This document shows, piece after piece, positions 1 through 8,508 of a stretch of 64,000 nt of DNA. A program made the translations under genes and the position numbers. Every line of letters begins with the position of its first letter. Positions within the stretch are counted from its first letter, which is position 1. Under the pieces are notes generated by a model, which worked only from the letters and a program-made list of their open reading frames with translations, made no database searches and was not told where the DNA came from. This stretch comes from Pseudomonadota bacterium (lineage in GTDB: Bacteria; Pseudomonadota; Alphaproteobacteria; Micavibrionales; Micavibrionaceae): the NCBI GenBank assembly GCA_029558635.1, contig JAKQEE010000070.1:62001-126000 (forward strand). The letters are read 5' to 3'.

Positions 1-557
1 CTGTGCGTCGTTAAAACCGGCAGGCTGTAAGTGTGGTGGTATGACCTTATAATATGATCTGCGGCGGCCTTTGTCGCCGAGTAGGGATTGTTGGGGAGAA
101 CGGAATGATCTTCAGTGAAGGCGGCTTCATTTTTCTGCAACGAGCCATACACTTCATCGGTCGAAACTTGCAGAAAGCGGAACCCTTCCCGCGCATCCCC
201 TTCCAGATTTTTGTAATAGTCGTTGACGATTTCGAGCAGGTAAAATGTTTTCAGGATATTGGTTTCAACGAATTGTTCGGGGAAGGCAATTGAATGATCG
301 ACATGGGTTTCAGCGGCAAAGTTCAAAACAGCGCGCGGTTTATATTTTTCAAGAAGCTCTTTGACCAATAATTTATCGCCGATATCGCCCCGCACAAAGA
401 TATGGCGCGGGTCGGTTCCCATTTCCTCTAAAATTCCGGCGTGCCAATCGGATGTCAGCTTGTCGAGATTGACAATCCGCTCGCTCGACCTTTCCAGCCA
501 GTCGAGAATGAAATTGGACGCGATAAAGCCTGCGCCGCCTGTTACCAATAGGGTCAT
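1..557 (-). CDS. rfbB: dTDP-glucose 4,6-dehydratase, 3' end outside window
   Basis: Converts dTDP-glucose to dTDP-4-keto-6-deoxyglucose, an early step of dTDP-L-rhamnose synthesis for surface polysaccharide. I translated it by hand on the minus strand from the ATG at 557. It opens MTLLVTGGAGFIASNF, the Rossmann GxxGxxG nucleotide-binding loop. It then shows AAETHVDHS, STDEVYG and YSATKAAADH, the last being the short-chain dehydrogenase YxxxK catalytic motif. About 185 residues are visible; the family is about 340-350 residues, so roughly half lies beyond the left edge. The ATG overlaps the TGA of rfbD (ATGA), so the two are translationally coupled in one operon. Identity is clear from the motifs; only the end is missing. 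Confidence 0.93.
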   Translation of the reverse strand, partial: MTLLVTGGAGFIASNFILDWLERSSERIVNLDKLTSDWHAGILEEMGTDPRHIFVRGDIGDKLLVKELLEKYKPRAVLNFAAETHVDHSIAFPEQFVETNILKTFYLLEIVNDYYKNLEGDAREGFRFLQVSTDEVYGSLQKNEAAFTEDHSVLPNNPYSATKAAADHIIRSYHHTYSLPVLTTH

Positions 558-1450
558 GATCGTTTTATTCCTGCGTCTCTATCGCATAAACTTAGGCATT
601 CCCGCAAGGCTTCGCGCCACGGACGGGGAATAATTCCGAAATCGCGCTTTATTTTTCTCAAATCCAGCACCGAATAGGTCGGACGTTTGGCTTTTTGGGG
701 GAATTCGCCACTTGTAATCGGGCGCACGTTACAAGGCGATACAATTTGTTCCAAAGTTGCACAGGCCAGATCGCACCATGTGGCCACGCCTGCGTTGGTT
801 AGATGATAAATTTCTTTTTGTCCCGATTTGATATGCGGGAGAATGTCCATCACATGCCGCGCCAAATCGCGGGCGTAGGTCGGCGCGCCTATCTGGTCAT
901 TCACCACAGCGATTTCCCTTTGTTCTTGCACGAGCGACAAAATGGTTTTAACGAAATTTTTTCCATGGTGCGAGAACAGCCACGCAGTTCTGAAACACAA
1001 AACCGTGTCTGCTTCATCCATTACAACCTGTTCGCTTTCCAGCTTACTTTTCGCATAAACCGAAAGCGGGTTGACCGGATCGGTTTCGGTGTAGGGGGTT
1101 CCTTTTTTTCCGTCGAACACATAATCCGTAGAGAAATGGATCAGGGCTGCGCCAAGCTCGCGGGCGAGCTTGGCCACATTCCTTGCCCCTTCGACATTCA
1201 CTTTGCTGGCCAGGTCGAGATGGTCTTCGAGAAGTTCCGTCGTTCCGGCGGACACACAATTGATAATCGTGCGGATGGTTTCCTTGTTTTCGCAGTAATA
1301 GCGCAGGGCGTTTAGGTTGGTGATATCCGCCTCTGATGAAGTCGGGACGTAGATACGGTCCGCCCCCAGAGCGTCCCTGAATTCCGAGCCCAGCATACCG
1401 CATGCCCCCAACAGGAGGATTTCCGGCTGATTTCCCGCGTTTTGCGGCAT
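554..1450 (-). CDS. rfbD: dTDP-4-dehydrorhamnose reductase
   Basis: Last step of dTDP-L-rhamnose synthesis, NAD(P)H reduction of dTDP-4-keto-L-rhamnose. The 298-residue product begins MPQNAGNQPEILLLGACGML, a Rossmann GxxGxxG-type loop. It has the RmlD motifs HFSTDYVFDGKKG, TPYTETDPVNPLSVYAKSK (with the catalytic YxxxK) and FRTAWLF. The open frame runs much further upstream, across ileS on the other strand, but homology to RmlD begins only at this ATG, so the start at 1450 is chosen. It overlaps rfbB by 4 bp. It is divergent from ileS, with about 100 bp between the starts for both promoters. Confidence 0.93.
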   Translation of the reverse strand: MPQNAGNQPEILLLGACGMLGSEFRDALGADRIYVPTSSEADITNLNALRYYCENKETIRTIINCVSAGTTELLEDHLDLASKVNVEGARNVAKLARELGAALIHFSTDYVFDGKKGTPYTETDPVNPLSVYAKSKLESEQVVMDEADTVLCFRTAWLFSHHGKNFVKTILSLVQEQREIAVVNDQIGAPTYARDLARHVMDILPHIKSGQKEIYHLTNAGVATWCDLACATLEQIVSPCNVRPITSGEFPQKAKRPTYSVLDLRKIKRDFGIIPRPWREALRECLSLCDRDAGIKRS

Positions 1451-1549
1451 GAAACTGTCTCTTTTCTCCGTTAAAATGACCTTGACCGGACGCACCGGAA
1501 CGTAGCATAACCTATCAACAATCTGCTGAAAATTAAAAGAGAATATATT

Positions 1550-4500
1550 ATGAATAAATATCCGTCCGTGCCCGTGTCCCCCGATTTTGCCAAAATGGAG
1601 GAAGCAACCCTGAGGCGCTGGCAGGACAGCAAGATTTTCGAGAAATCGGTCGAACGGAACCCGCGCCGCAAGGGTGGGGAGTCGAACGAATTCGTCTTTT
1701 ACGACGGACCTCCGTTTGCCAACGGGTTGCCACATTACGGACATATCGTCACCGGATTTGTCAAAGATATGATTCCCCGTTACCAGACGATGCGCGGGCA
1801 TCATGTCGAACGCCGTTTCGGATGGGATTGCCACGGGCTGCCCGCCGAACTCGTCGTTGAAAAAGAACTGAATGTGAACGGCGCACGCGAGATCATCAAT
1901 TACGGGATCGATAAATTCAACACAGCCTGCGAAACTTCCGTATCGCGTTTCACCAAGGAATGGGAATGGTATGTCACGCGTCAGGGGCGTTGGGTGTCGT
2001 TCGAAGACCAATACCGTACAATGGACGCCACCTACATGGAAAGCGTGATGTGGGCGTTTAAAACCCTTTGGGATAAAGGACTGATTTACGAAGGATACCG
2101 CATCGTACCTTATAGCTGGGCGGTGCAGACGCCGCTTTCGAATTTTGAAACACGTCTTGATAATGCGTACCGCGAACGCACCGACCCGACGCTGACTGTT
2201 GGATTCAAGCTGAACGATAATAATGTGACGGGTGCGGGGGCTATGCTCCTCGCATGGACGACGACACCATGGACTTTGCCGTCCAATATGGCGCTTTGCG
2301 TCAATGCTGAGCTCACCTATATGCTTTTGAAGAAAGAGGATTTCGCCGTTGTCATCGCCGATGTCGCTCGGGAACGCTATGCCCGCGAGCTGAAAGATTT
2401 CGAAGTTGTCAAAGAATTTAAAGGGGCCGATCTGGTCGGTTTGACTTACGAACCACTCTTCCCCTATTTCAAGGATACCGAGGGCGCATTCCGTGTTTTT
2501 GCTGGTGATTTTGTCGAGGCAGACAGTGGAACGGGAACGGTTCATATCGCCCCCGGTTTCGGGGAAGATGATATGGAGTTGGCCAAGATCAACAACATTC
2601 CAATCGTCGTTCCCGTGGATGAGGCCGGACGCTTTACGCCGGAGGTGACTGACTATGCCGGACAAAATGTGATTTTAGAGGCCAACGAAAAAGTCATTCA
2701 GGACCTCAAAAAACGTGGAGCCGTGTTGAAGCACGACCAGATTCTCCACTCCTATCCGCATTGCTGGCGCACCGATCAACCGTTGATCTACAAGGCTGTC
2801 AATTCATGGTATCTGGCGGTGACCGCATTTCGTGAGCGGATGGTGGAACTCAACCAAGGTATCACATGGGTTCCGGCGCATGTGAAAGACGGCGCGTTCG
2901 GAAACTGGTTGGCAAACGCCCGCGACTGGAACATTTCTCGCAACCGCTTCTGGGGCGCACCCATCCCCGTGTGGCGCAGTGATGACGAGCGTTATTCGCG
3001 TATTGATGTGTATGGATCAATTGAAGAATTGGAACGCGATTTCGGCGTGAAGGTGACAAACCTGCACCGTCCCGCGATTGATGACTTAACACGACCCAAC
3101 CCAGACGACCCGACCGGCAAATCCATGATGCGCCGTGTGCCAGAGGTTCTCGATTGCTGGTTTGAATCAGGCTCCATGCCGTTTGCCCAGCTTCATTATC
3201 CGTTCGAGAATAAAGAGCGGTTCGAAGAAAACTTCCCCGGCGATTTCATCGTCGAATATATCGCCCAGACTCGCGGGTGGTTTTATACGCTCATGGTTCT
3301 CTCGACCGCTTTGTTTGATCGTGCGCCGTTCAAAAGCTGTATCTGTCACGGCGTGGTGCTTGATGAAAACCACCAGAAACTTTCAAAACGGTTGCGCAAT
3401 TATCCCGATCCGGTCGATGTGTTTAATAATCTCGGCTCTGACGCGCTGCGTTGGTATCTCCTCTCCTCGTCTCTGATGGTGGGAGGGGATTTGTCGATGC
3501 CACGGGATGACAGCGACATCGTGAAATCCATGCGCACCGTCATCATCCGCTTGTGGAACGCGTTCTATTTCTTCACGCTTTACGCGAATGTCGAAGGGAT
3601 GGAAGCCAAGATCAACACAAGTTCCGAGCATCCTCTCAATAAATTCCTGATCGGCAAAACATCGAAGCTCGTGCGCGGGATCGAGGAAAGTCTTGATAAG
3701 CTCGATATTCCCGGGGCCTATAACGCCGTGCCGGATTATATCGAAGCTCTCAATAACTGGTATATCCGCAACCGCCGTCCGGCTTTCTGGCAGGAAGGTA
3801 ACACAGCCGATAAACAAGAGGCCTATGACACGCTCTATACGTCGCTGGTTTATGCGAGCAAGGCTCTGGCCCCGCTCCTTCCCTTCCTTGCGGATGAGAT
3901 TTATACCTCTCTGACGGGTGAAGAGAGTGTCCACTTGGCCGATTGGCCGGACTGGAAATCCTTGCCGGTTGACGAAGATGTTCTCGAGGGGATGGATATT
4001 GCCCGTGAAGCCTGTTCGGCTGTGTTGCATTTGCGCGAAGTTTACCGCCGTCGTGTGCGTTTGCCACTCAAGACCCTGACCATCGCCCATCCGTCCATCG
4101 AACGGTTGGCTCCTTATACCGATTTGATCCGCGATGCGGTTAATATCGTTGATATCAATCTGTCTGCGAATGCTGGCGAGTATGGCACGCGGGCGGTCAA
4201 GGTCAATCCGAAGCTCGGGGCCAAAATCGGCGCAGGCTTCAAGGATGTGATGGCCGCGCAACGCAGCGGCGAGTGGACTTTAACTAATGACGGCAAGCTC
4301 GATATCGCGGGCATTACGCTTGAGCCGGAAGATTTCGAGATGCGCATTGTCGTGCCCGACGACGTGTCCGCTGAAGCATTCGACCGGTGGCGCGGACTCG
4401 CGGTGCTCGACACCACCATCTATCCCGAACTGGAAGTCGAAGGATGGGCGCGTGATTTCATTAGCGGTATCCAGCAAATCCGCAAGGAGATGAAACTCGA

Positions 4501-4696
4501 GATCACCGACCGCATTGTTGTGAAAGCCTATGCACCCGAAGCGGTTTCAAAAGCACTGGAGCCGTTTATCGCCCATGTGTCCAAGGAGACACTCGCCCGC
4601 GATCTCTGTTTCCTTCAGGATAACGGAACTGGCGACGGATATTCGAAAGTCGAGATCGGCGACCACGAGGCTTCGGTTCTGGTTTCAAGAGCGTAA
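1550..4696 (+). CDS. ileS: Isoleucyl-tRNA synthetase, type 2 (eukaryal-like)
   Basis: Charges tRNA-Ile with isoleucine; class I aminoacyl-tRNA synthetase of 1048 residues. The HIGH signature appears as PPFANGLPHYGHI near residue 55-68. The KMSKS loop appears as KLSKRLRNYPDP (K610-R614). A CP1 editing domain lies between them, with the motif AWTTTPWTLPSN. The KLSKR-NYPDP form and the length are typical of IleRS type 2, found in eukaryotic cytosol and in some bacteria and associated with natural mupirocin tolerance. Ordinary bacterial IleRS1 has KMSKSxGN. The start at 1550 follows an AAAGAGA stretch and matches the family N terminus. A strong terminator follows directly. Confidence 0.97.
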   Translation: MNKYPSVPVSPDFAKMEEATLRRWQDSKIFEKSVERNPRRKGGESNEFVFYDGPPFANGLPHYGHIVTGFVKDMIPRYQTMRGHHVERRFGWDCHGLPAELVVEKELNVNGAREIINYGIDKFNTACETSVSRFTKEWEWYVTRQGRWVSFEDQYRTMDATYMESVMWAFKTLWDKGLIYEGYRIVPYSWAVQTPLSNFETRLDNAYRERTDPTLTVGFKLNDNNVTGAGAMLLAWTTTPWTLPSNMALCVNAELTYMLLKKEDFAVVIADVARERYARELKDFEVVKEFKGADLVGLTYEPLFPYFKDTEGAFRVFAGDFVEADSGTGTVHIAPGFGEDDMELAKINNIPIVVPVDEAGRFTPEVTDYAGQNVILEANEKVIQDLKKRGAVLKHDQILHSYPHCWRTDQPLIYKAVNSWYLAVTAFRERMVELNQGITWVPAHVKDGAFGNWLANARDWNISRNRFWGAPIPVWRSDDERYSRIDVYGSIEELERDFGVKVTNLHRPAIDDLTRPNPDDPTGKSMMRRVPEVLDCWFESGSMPFAQLHYPFENKERFEENFPGDFIVEYIAQTRGWFYTLMVLSTALFDRAPFKSCICHGVVLDENHQKLSKRLRNYPDPVDVFNNLGSDALRWYLLSSSLMVGGDLSMPRDDSDIVKSMRTVIIRLWNAFYFFTLYANVEGMEAKINTSSEHPLNKFLIGKTSKLVRGIEESLDKLDIPGAYNAVPDYIEALNNWYIRNRRPAFWQEGNTADKQEAYDTLYTSLVYASKALAPLLPFLADEIYTSLTGEESVHLADWPDWKSLPVDEDVLEGMDIAREACSAVLHLREVYRRRVRLPLKTLTIAHPSIERLAPYTDLIRDAVNIVDINLSANAGEYGTRAVKVNPKLGAKIGAGFKDVMAAQRSGEWTLTNDGKLDIAGITLEPEDFEMRIVVPDDVSAEAFDRWRGLAVLDTTIYPELEVEGWARDFISGIQQIRKEMKLEITDRIVVKAYAPEAVSKALEPFIAHVSKETLARDLCFLQDNGTGDGYSKVEIGDHEASVLVSRA

Positions 4697-4721
4697 CAGG
4701 CTATTTTTATGTTAAGTTAAA

Positions 4722-4752
4722 GGCCGAACGATGCCAAGTTCGGCTTTTTTTA
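4722..4752 (+). terminator. Rho-independent terminator of ileS
   Basis: Stem GCCGAAC at 4723-4729 pairs with GTTCGGC at 4738-4744 across an 8-nt loop, followed by a run of seven T. It lies 27 bp after the ileS stop. Confidence 0.88.
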
Positions 4753-4764
4753 TTGGATCATCCT

Positions 4765-4804
4765 CTCAAAGCAAAAGCCCCCAAATGGGGGCTTTTGCTT
4801 TGAG
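4765..4804. terminator. Long symmetric hairpin, probable terminator between ileS and tRNA-Glu
   Basis: AAAGCAAAAGCCCCC at 4768-4782 pairs perfectly with GGGGGCTTTTGCTTT at 4787-4801 across AAAT, with some further pairing outside. The A-rich and T-rich arms around a G/C core make it usable on both strands. On the minus strand it lies just downstream of tRNA-Glu. Confidence 0.7.
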
Positions 4805-4810
4805 GCCTTC

Positions 4811-4886
4811 TGGCGTCCCCTACGGGAGTCGAACCCGTGTCGCATCCGTGAAAGGGATGTGTCCTAGGCCTCTAGACGAAGGGGAC
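4811..4886 (-). tRNA. tRNA-Glu (anticodon TTC)
   Basis: On the minus strand the 76-nt gene starts GTCCCCTTCGTCTAGAGG, has the anticodon loop CTTTCAC (anticodon TTC), the T-arm GGGTTCGACTCCC and an encoded CCA end. The seven-base acceptor pairing GTCCCCT/AGGGGAC is intact. Confidence 0.97.
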
Positions 4887-5040
4887 AGCCTTGAAGAACA
4901 GGCGCCCTTATACATTTATTTTCCTATCCTTTTCAAGTGCTTTTTTTCTTTTTTTTCACATTTGCCGCTCGCCTTAATCTAATTTTCATAATTTGATAAT
5001 ACCATCACGTTATAAACCAGAATAATCGAGGGAGTTTGCT

Positions 5041-5454
5041 ATGGGGTGGTTCAGCTCGGAGTACGATGCCAAGGACCTTACCAAGTCGGGGTACAGTCGG
5101 GGCTTTGCCAAATGGGGCGCAGGGCATGACAAAGATTGGTTCAAACAACAATTCAAGACAGCCGTTGCGGGCAATCAGGATGTCAATGCCGAGCTTGCCA
5201 ATTTTGCCAAAAAAGAGCTCTGGAAGGATGATACCGTCAACAAGGCCCTGCAGGATCTGCGGCAGAATATCAGCGATGCCAGCTTTAGCGGCAAAGATGG
5301 ATATCGGGGACTTAAACAAGGACCAAACATAACTGACTTTGCCGATATTGACGGTAAGCCCAATGCCCTTCCACAACAGCCATCCAGCGGTAATTCCCTT
5401 CAAAGTGATGTTGCCAGAGGATTGGAGTTCCTGCGGGGCCAGCGCACCCCCTAA
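5041..5454 (+). CDS. Hypothetical protein, 137 residues
   Basis: I do not recognise this protein. The ATG at 5041 is preceded by a good ribosome site (AGGGAG, 8 nt spacing), and codon use resembles the core genome. The product begins MGWFSSEYDAKDLTKSG, is hydrophilic, has no signal peptide or membrane segment, and has an Asn/Gln/Ser/Pro-rich tail. It is probably cytosolic. Its stop codon directly abuts the end of lysA on the opposite strand, so the two genes are convergent with no space for separate terminators. The clear ribosome site supports it being real. Confidence 0.7.
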   Translation: MGWFSSEYDAKDLTKSGYSRGFAKWGAGHDKDWFKQQFKTAVAGNQDVNAELANFAKKELWKDDTVNKALQDLRQNISDASFSGKDGYRGLKQGPNITDFADIDGKPNALPQQPSSGNSLQSDVARGLEFLRGQRTP

Positions 5455-6657
5455 TCATATATTTTCCAGTGCCAATAACTCCGCCATCGTTTGCCGACGG
5501 CGGATTAACCTTATCCGGTTTCCGTCAATCAGGACTTCAGGGGCCAAAGTCCGTGAATTGTAATTTGACGACATTGACGCGCCATAGGCTCCCGTGGTGT
5601 GGATCACAAGGAAGTCACCTGCCCTGACCGACGGCAACGGTCGGGCCTCAACAAAACCGCCTTCGCTTTGGGTAAACATATCGCCCGACTCACACAACGG
5701 GCCAGCCACAACGGTCGGGCGTTTTTTGCCGCCGAGTTCTTCGCCATTCGCGTCAATCGCCGTGATTTCGTGGTGGCTGCCGTACATAGCCGGACGAACC
5801 AGTTCGGTGAATCCTGCGTCTACCAGTGCGTAGTGAAGCGAGCCCATATCCTTGACGGCACGAACTTCGGTCAGGAGCTTGCCGGATTCCGCGACCAGAT
5901 ACCGTCCCGGTTCGATTTCGAGTTTGACCGTATGGCCCAGATGCTCCTCAATGGATTTGCGCGCAGCATCCCAAACCGCGAAATACTGGGCGGGGTCGAT
6001 TGGCTTATCCTCCGGCTTATAAGGTGTGGAGAGTCCACCGCCTGCCGAAATGGCAGAGACGTCAATTCCTTCGTTACGGATCATGTCAACCATGGCATTT
6101 CCGACTTGCGCCAGATGTCCGTAATCAGCGCCGGACCCGATATGCATATGCACTCCGACCAGATCAAGGTTGAAGCCCCTGATTATCGCCAGCGCCTTTT
6201 GCACGTCCTCATGCCAGATGCCGTGCTTGCTGCTCTCGCCGCCGGTATTGGTTTTTTGCGAATGACCGTGACCAAAGCCCGGATTAATTCTGATCCAGAC
6301 CTTGTGTCCCCTGTGCCGTTCGCCCAGTTGGGAGAGCATATCAATCGAGCCGGCATTGACCGTGATATTATTCCCGATGACGAAATCGAGTGTGGGGCGA
6401 TCAAGCAAATCCGCAGTAAAGACGATTTCATCCGCCCCATATCCTGCGACCAAGGCGCGTTCGATTTCGCCCATCGAGACCGCATCAACCTTTACGCCCT
6501 CTTCGTGCATCAGGCGAAGGATGTGGATATTCGAGCAGGCCTTTTGCGCAAAGCGGACAATATCGAATTGTTTCAAGTCACGAATACGCGCGCGGACCAC
6601 TTCCGCATCGTAAATCCAAACCGGCGTACCATAGGTTTTGATAATGTCTTCAATCAT
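5455..6657 (-). CDS. lysA: Diaminopimelate decarboxylase-type PLP enzyme
   Basis: Decarboxylates meso-diaminopimelate to L-lysine; fold-type III PLP enzyme of the alanine racemase/ornithine decarboxylase family, 400 residues. K39 in FAQKACSN is the PLP Schiff-base lysine. HIGSGAD and the glycine loop GGGLSTPY bind the cofactor phosphate. EPGRYLVAESG and GPLCESGDMF carry the conserved substrate and dimer-interface residues, including the cysteine. It lies 9 bp after recJ in a run with hom, another aspartate-family gene, which supports the lysine role over carboxynorspermidine decarboxylase. Confidence 0.93.
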   Translation of the reverse strand: MIEDIIKTYGTPVWIYDAEVVRARIRDLKQFDIVRFAQKACSNIHILRLMHEEGVKVDAVSMGEIERALVAGYGADEIVFTADLLDRPTLDFVIGNNITVNAGSIDMLSQLGERHRGHKVWIRINPGFGHGHSQKTNTGGESSKHGIWHEDVQKALAIIRGFNLDLVGVHMHIGSGADYGHLAQVGNAMVDMIRNEGIDVSAISAGGGLSTPYKPEDKPIDPAQYFAVWDAARKSIEEHLGHTVKLEIEPGRYLVAESGKLLTEVRAVKDMGSLHYALVDAGFTELVRPAMYGSHHEITAIDANGEELGGKKRPTVVAGPLCESGDMFTQSEGGFVEARPLPSVRAGDFLVIHTTGAYGASMSSNYNSRTLAPEVLIDGNRIRLIRRRQTMAELLALENI

Positions 6658-6666
6658 GATTTATTC

Positions 6667-8463
6667 TCAGGCAACCGCGCAGGCATCGTCAATCAGGAAT
6701 TCGACATTGTCGACGCCGTTCCAATGGTTGATTTTGAATTGGCCGAGCAGATGCAACTGGCGGCCGTTTTTGGAAGAGAGCAGAAGATCGCCCAGCGGTG
6801 TGCCGACCGAACGAAAGGCAATCGCCTTCATCCGCGGGCCGCCTTCGGCGTCTGTCATCTGGATGCGGGCATGTTGTTCGCCGACGATATCGGCCATCAC
6901 CACCCGCATATGGGGCAGGATAAAGCGCGGCTCGGGGTTTTCCTGTCCAAAGGGACCGACATTATCTTCAAGAATTTTAATGAAGTCGGAACGGATGCCG
7001 CGAATGGTGGCAATGCCGTCCACCAATTCCTCGGAAACAAGATCAAGACCCGCAGCAACTTTTTCGGCCTCCACCAAAAAGAACTGATCAAGCGCATCGA
7101 TTTTTTCGGGTTCGACTGTAAAGCCCGCCGCCATGGCGTGACCGCCGCCCTTCAGAAGAAGCCCTTCGTCCTTGGCCGCCATAAAGAGCGCCGCCATATT
7201 AAATCCCGCGACCGATCGGCCAGACCCACGGCCTTCCATCTCTCCCGACAGCCCGGGGGCAAAGGCAATACAGCACGCGGGTTTGCCGTAGCGCTCCTTA
7301 ATCTGGCCAGCCACCAAACCGTTCAATCCGACATGCCAGCTTTCATCCGCGACCATAATAATCGGGCGATCGGCCAGACCGCGCCTTTCGATTTGATCGA
7401 CCGCGCCTTGCATCATCTCGGCTTGGATATTTTTGCGCTTGGCGTTGCAATCGTTGAGTGTCCACGCGAGATTTTTGGCCTCTTCCGGATCATCGCACGA
7501 TAGAAGTTTGGCGCCAAGATCGGCCTGATGGACGCGTGACCCCGCATTGATCCGAGGTCCCAGAACAAATCCCGCATCCATCGGGGTCGGGTCTTTTTTA
7601 ATACCGCCAACTTCGCAGAGGGTTTTGAGGCCGATATTCTGGTGTCGGGCCATTTGCTGGAACCCCACACGCACCAACAGGCGGTTGGGTCCGGTGAGTG
7701 GGACCATATCACACACTGTTCCCAGCGCCACGAGATCGAGCCAGTCTTTGAGCGGAGCTTCGGGAATATTGTTTTTTTCGAAATATCCGATCTCGCGCAA
7801 GGCTTTATTCATCGCCACACAGGCAAGGAAGGTGACTCCCACGGCCGCCAGCATATCAAAACCTGATGTATCGTCTTTGCGTTTCGGATTGATAAGCCAT
7901 GTCGCGGCAGGGAGATGGTCCCCTTGTTCATGATGATCGAAAACGCAGATATCAAGGCCCATGTCGCGGCCCTGTTCGATGACGTCAAAGGCTGTCGTCC
8001 CGCAATCGGACATTAGGATAATTTCCGCGCCCTCTTGTTTCAGCTTATGAAGGGCAGCGGCGTTGGGGCCGTAGCCTTCGGTCATGCGGTCGGGAATGTA
8101 AAGCGGGATATCCAGCCCAAGATGGCGGAAGAATTTTTTCCAGACAGCGGCGGATGTTGACCCATCCACATCGAAATCGCAAAAGGCCGCGATCTTTTTC
8201 TTTTTTGAAATCGCATCCGCCATCCAGCGCGCAAATTCCGGCATATCCTTCATCGTGTACGGATCGGGGAAATCGGTGGCAATGCGCGGGAACAAAAAGC
8301 TTTGGGCGCGTTCGGGTTCGATTTTGCGGGCGACCAGTAACCGCGCGACGATTTCCGGCACGGCGAAATCGGTCATCATGCGCTGGATTTTTTCGTCGCT
8401 GGTTTCAGGAAAAACCCAACGCGCGTCCATCACGGAGCGGTCAACTTTTAGAATTCGGGACAT
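6667..8463 (-). CDS. recJ: Single-stranded-DNA-specific exonuclease RecJ
   Basis: 5'-3' exonuclease on single-stranded DNA used in recombination and mismatch repair. The 598-residue product has the DHH-superfamily metal motifs in order: FCDFDVDGSTSAAV, LMSDCGTTA and FDHHEQGD (the DHH triad). The DHHA1 region follows, with GLNGLVAGQIKERYGKP and a glycine-rich KGGGHAMAAGF. An OB-fold C terminus completes it. Length is normal for the family. It sits between hom (45 bp upstream) and lysA (9 bp downstream), so the three are probably co-transcribed. The ATG at 8463 has only a weak ribosome site. Confidence 0.95.
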   Translation of the reverse strand: MSRILKVDRSVMDARWVFPETSDEKIQRMMTDFAVPEIVARLLVARKIEPERAQSFLFPRIATDFPDPYTMKDMPEFARWMADAISKKKKIAAFCDFDVDGSTSAAVWKKFFRHLGLDIPLYIPDRMTEGYGPNAAALHKLKQEGAEIILMSDCGTTAFDVIEQGRDMGLDICVFDHHEQGDHLPAATWLINPKRKDDTSGFDMLAAVGVTFLACVAMNKALREIGYFEKNNIPEAPLKDWLDLVALGTVCDMVPLTGPNRLLVRVGFQQMARHQNIGLKTLCEVGGIKKDPTPMDAGFVLGPRINAGSRVHQADLGAKLLSCDDPEEAKNLAWTLNDCNAKRKNIQAEMMQGAVDQIERRGLADRPIIMVADESWHVGLNGLVAGQIKERYGKPACCIAFAPGLSGEMEGRGSGRSVAGFNMAALFMAAKDEGLLLKGGGHAMAAGFTVEPEKIDALDQFFLVEAEKVAAGLDLVSEELVDGIATIRGIRSDFIKILEDNVGPFGQENPEPRFILPHMRVVMADIVGEQHARIQMTDAEGGPRMKAIAFRSVGTPLGDLLLSSKNGRQLHLLGQFKINHWNGVDNVEFLIDDACAVA

Positions 8464-8508
8464 GAGCCTAGGATAAAACTCCGATGAGATTTGTGCAATC
8501 TCTTTATG

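Noticed and set aside
554-2665. 703-codon minus-strand frame extending from rfbD across ileS
   Set aside because: Only the last 298 residues match a family (RmlD); the rest is antisense to ileS with His/Phe-rich shadow composition.
5599-7503. 634-codon plus-strand frame
   Set aside because: It is antisense to lysA and recJ, both of which show full catalytic motifs; composition is typical of a shadow frame.
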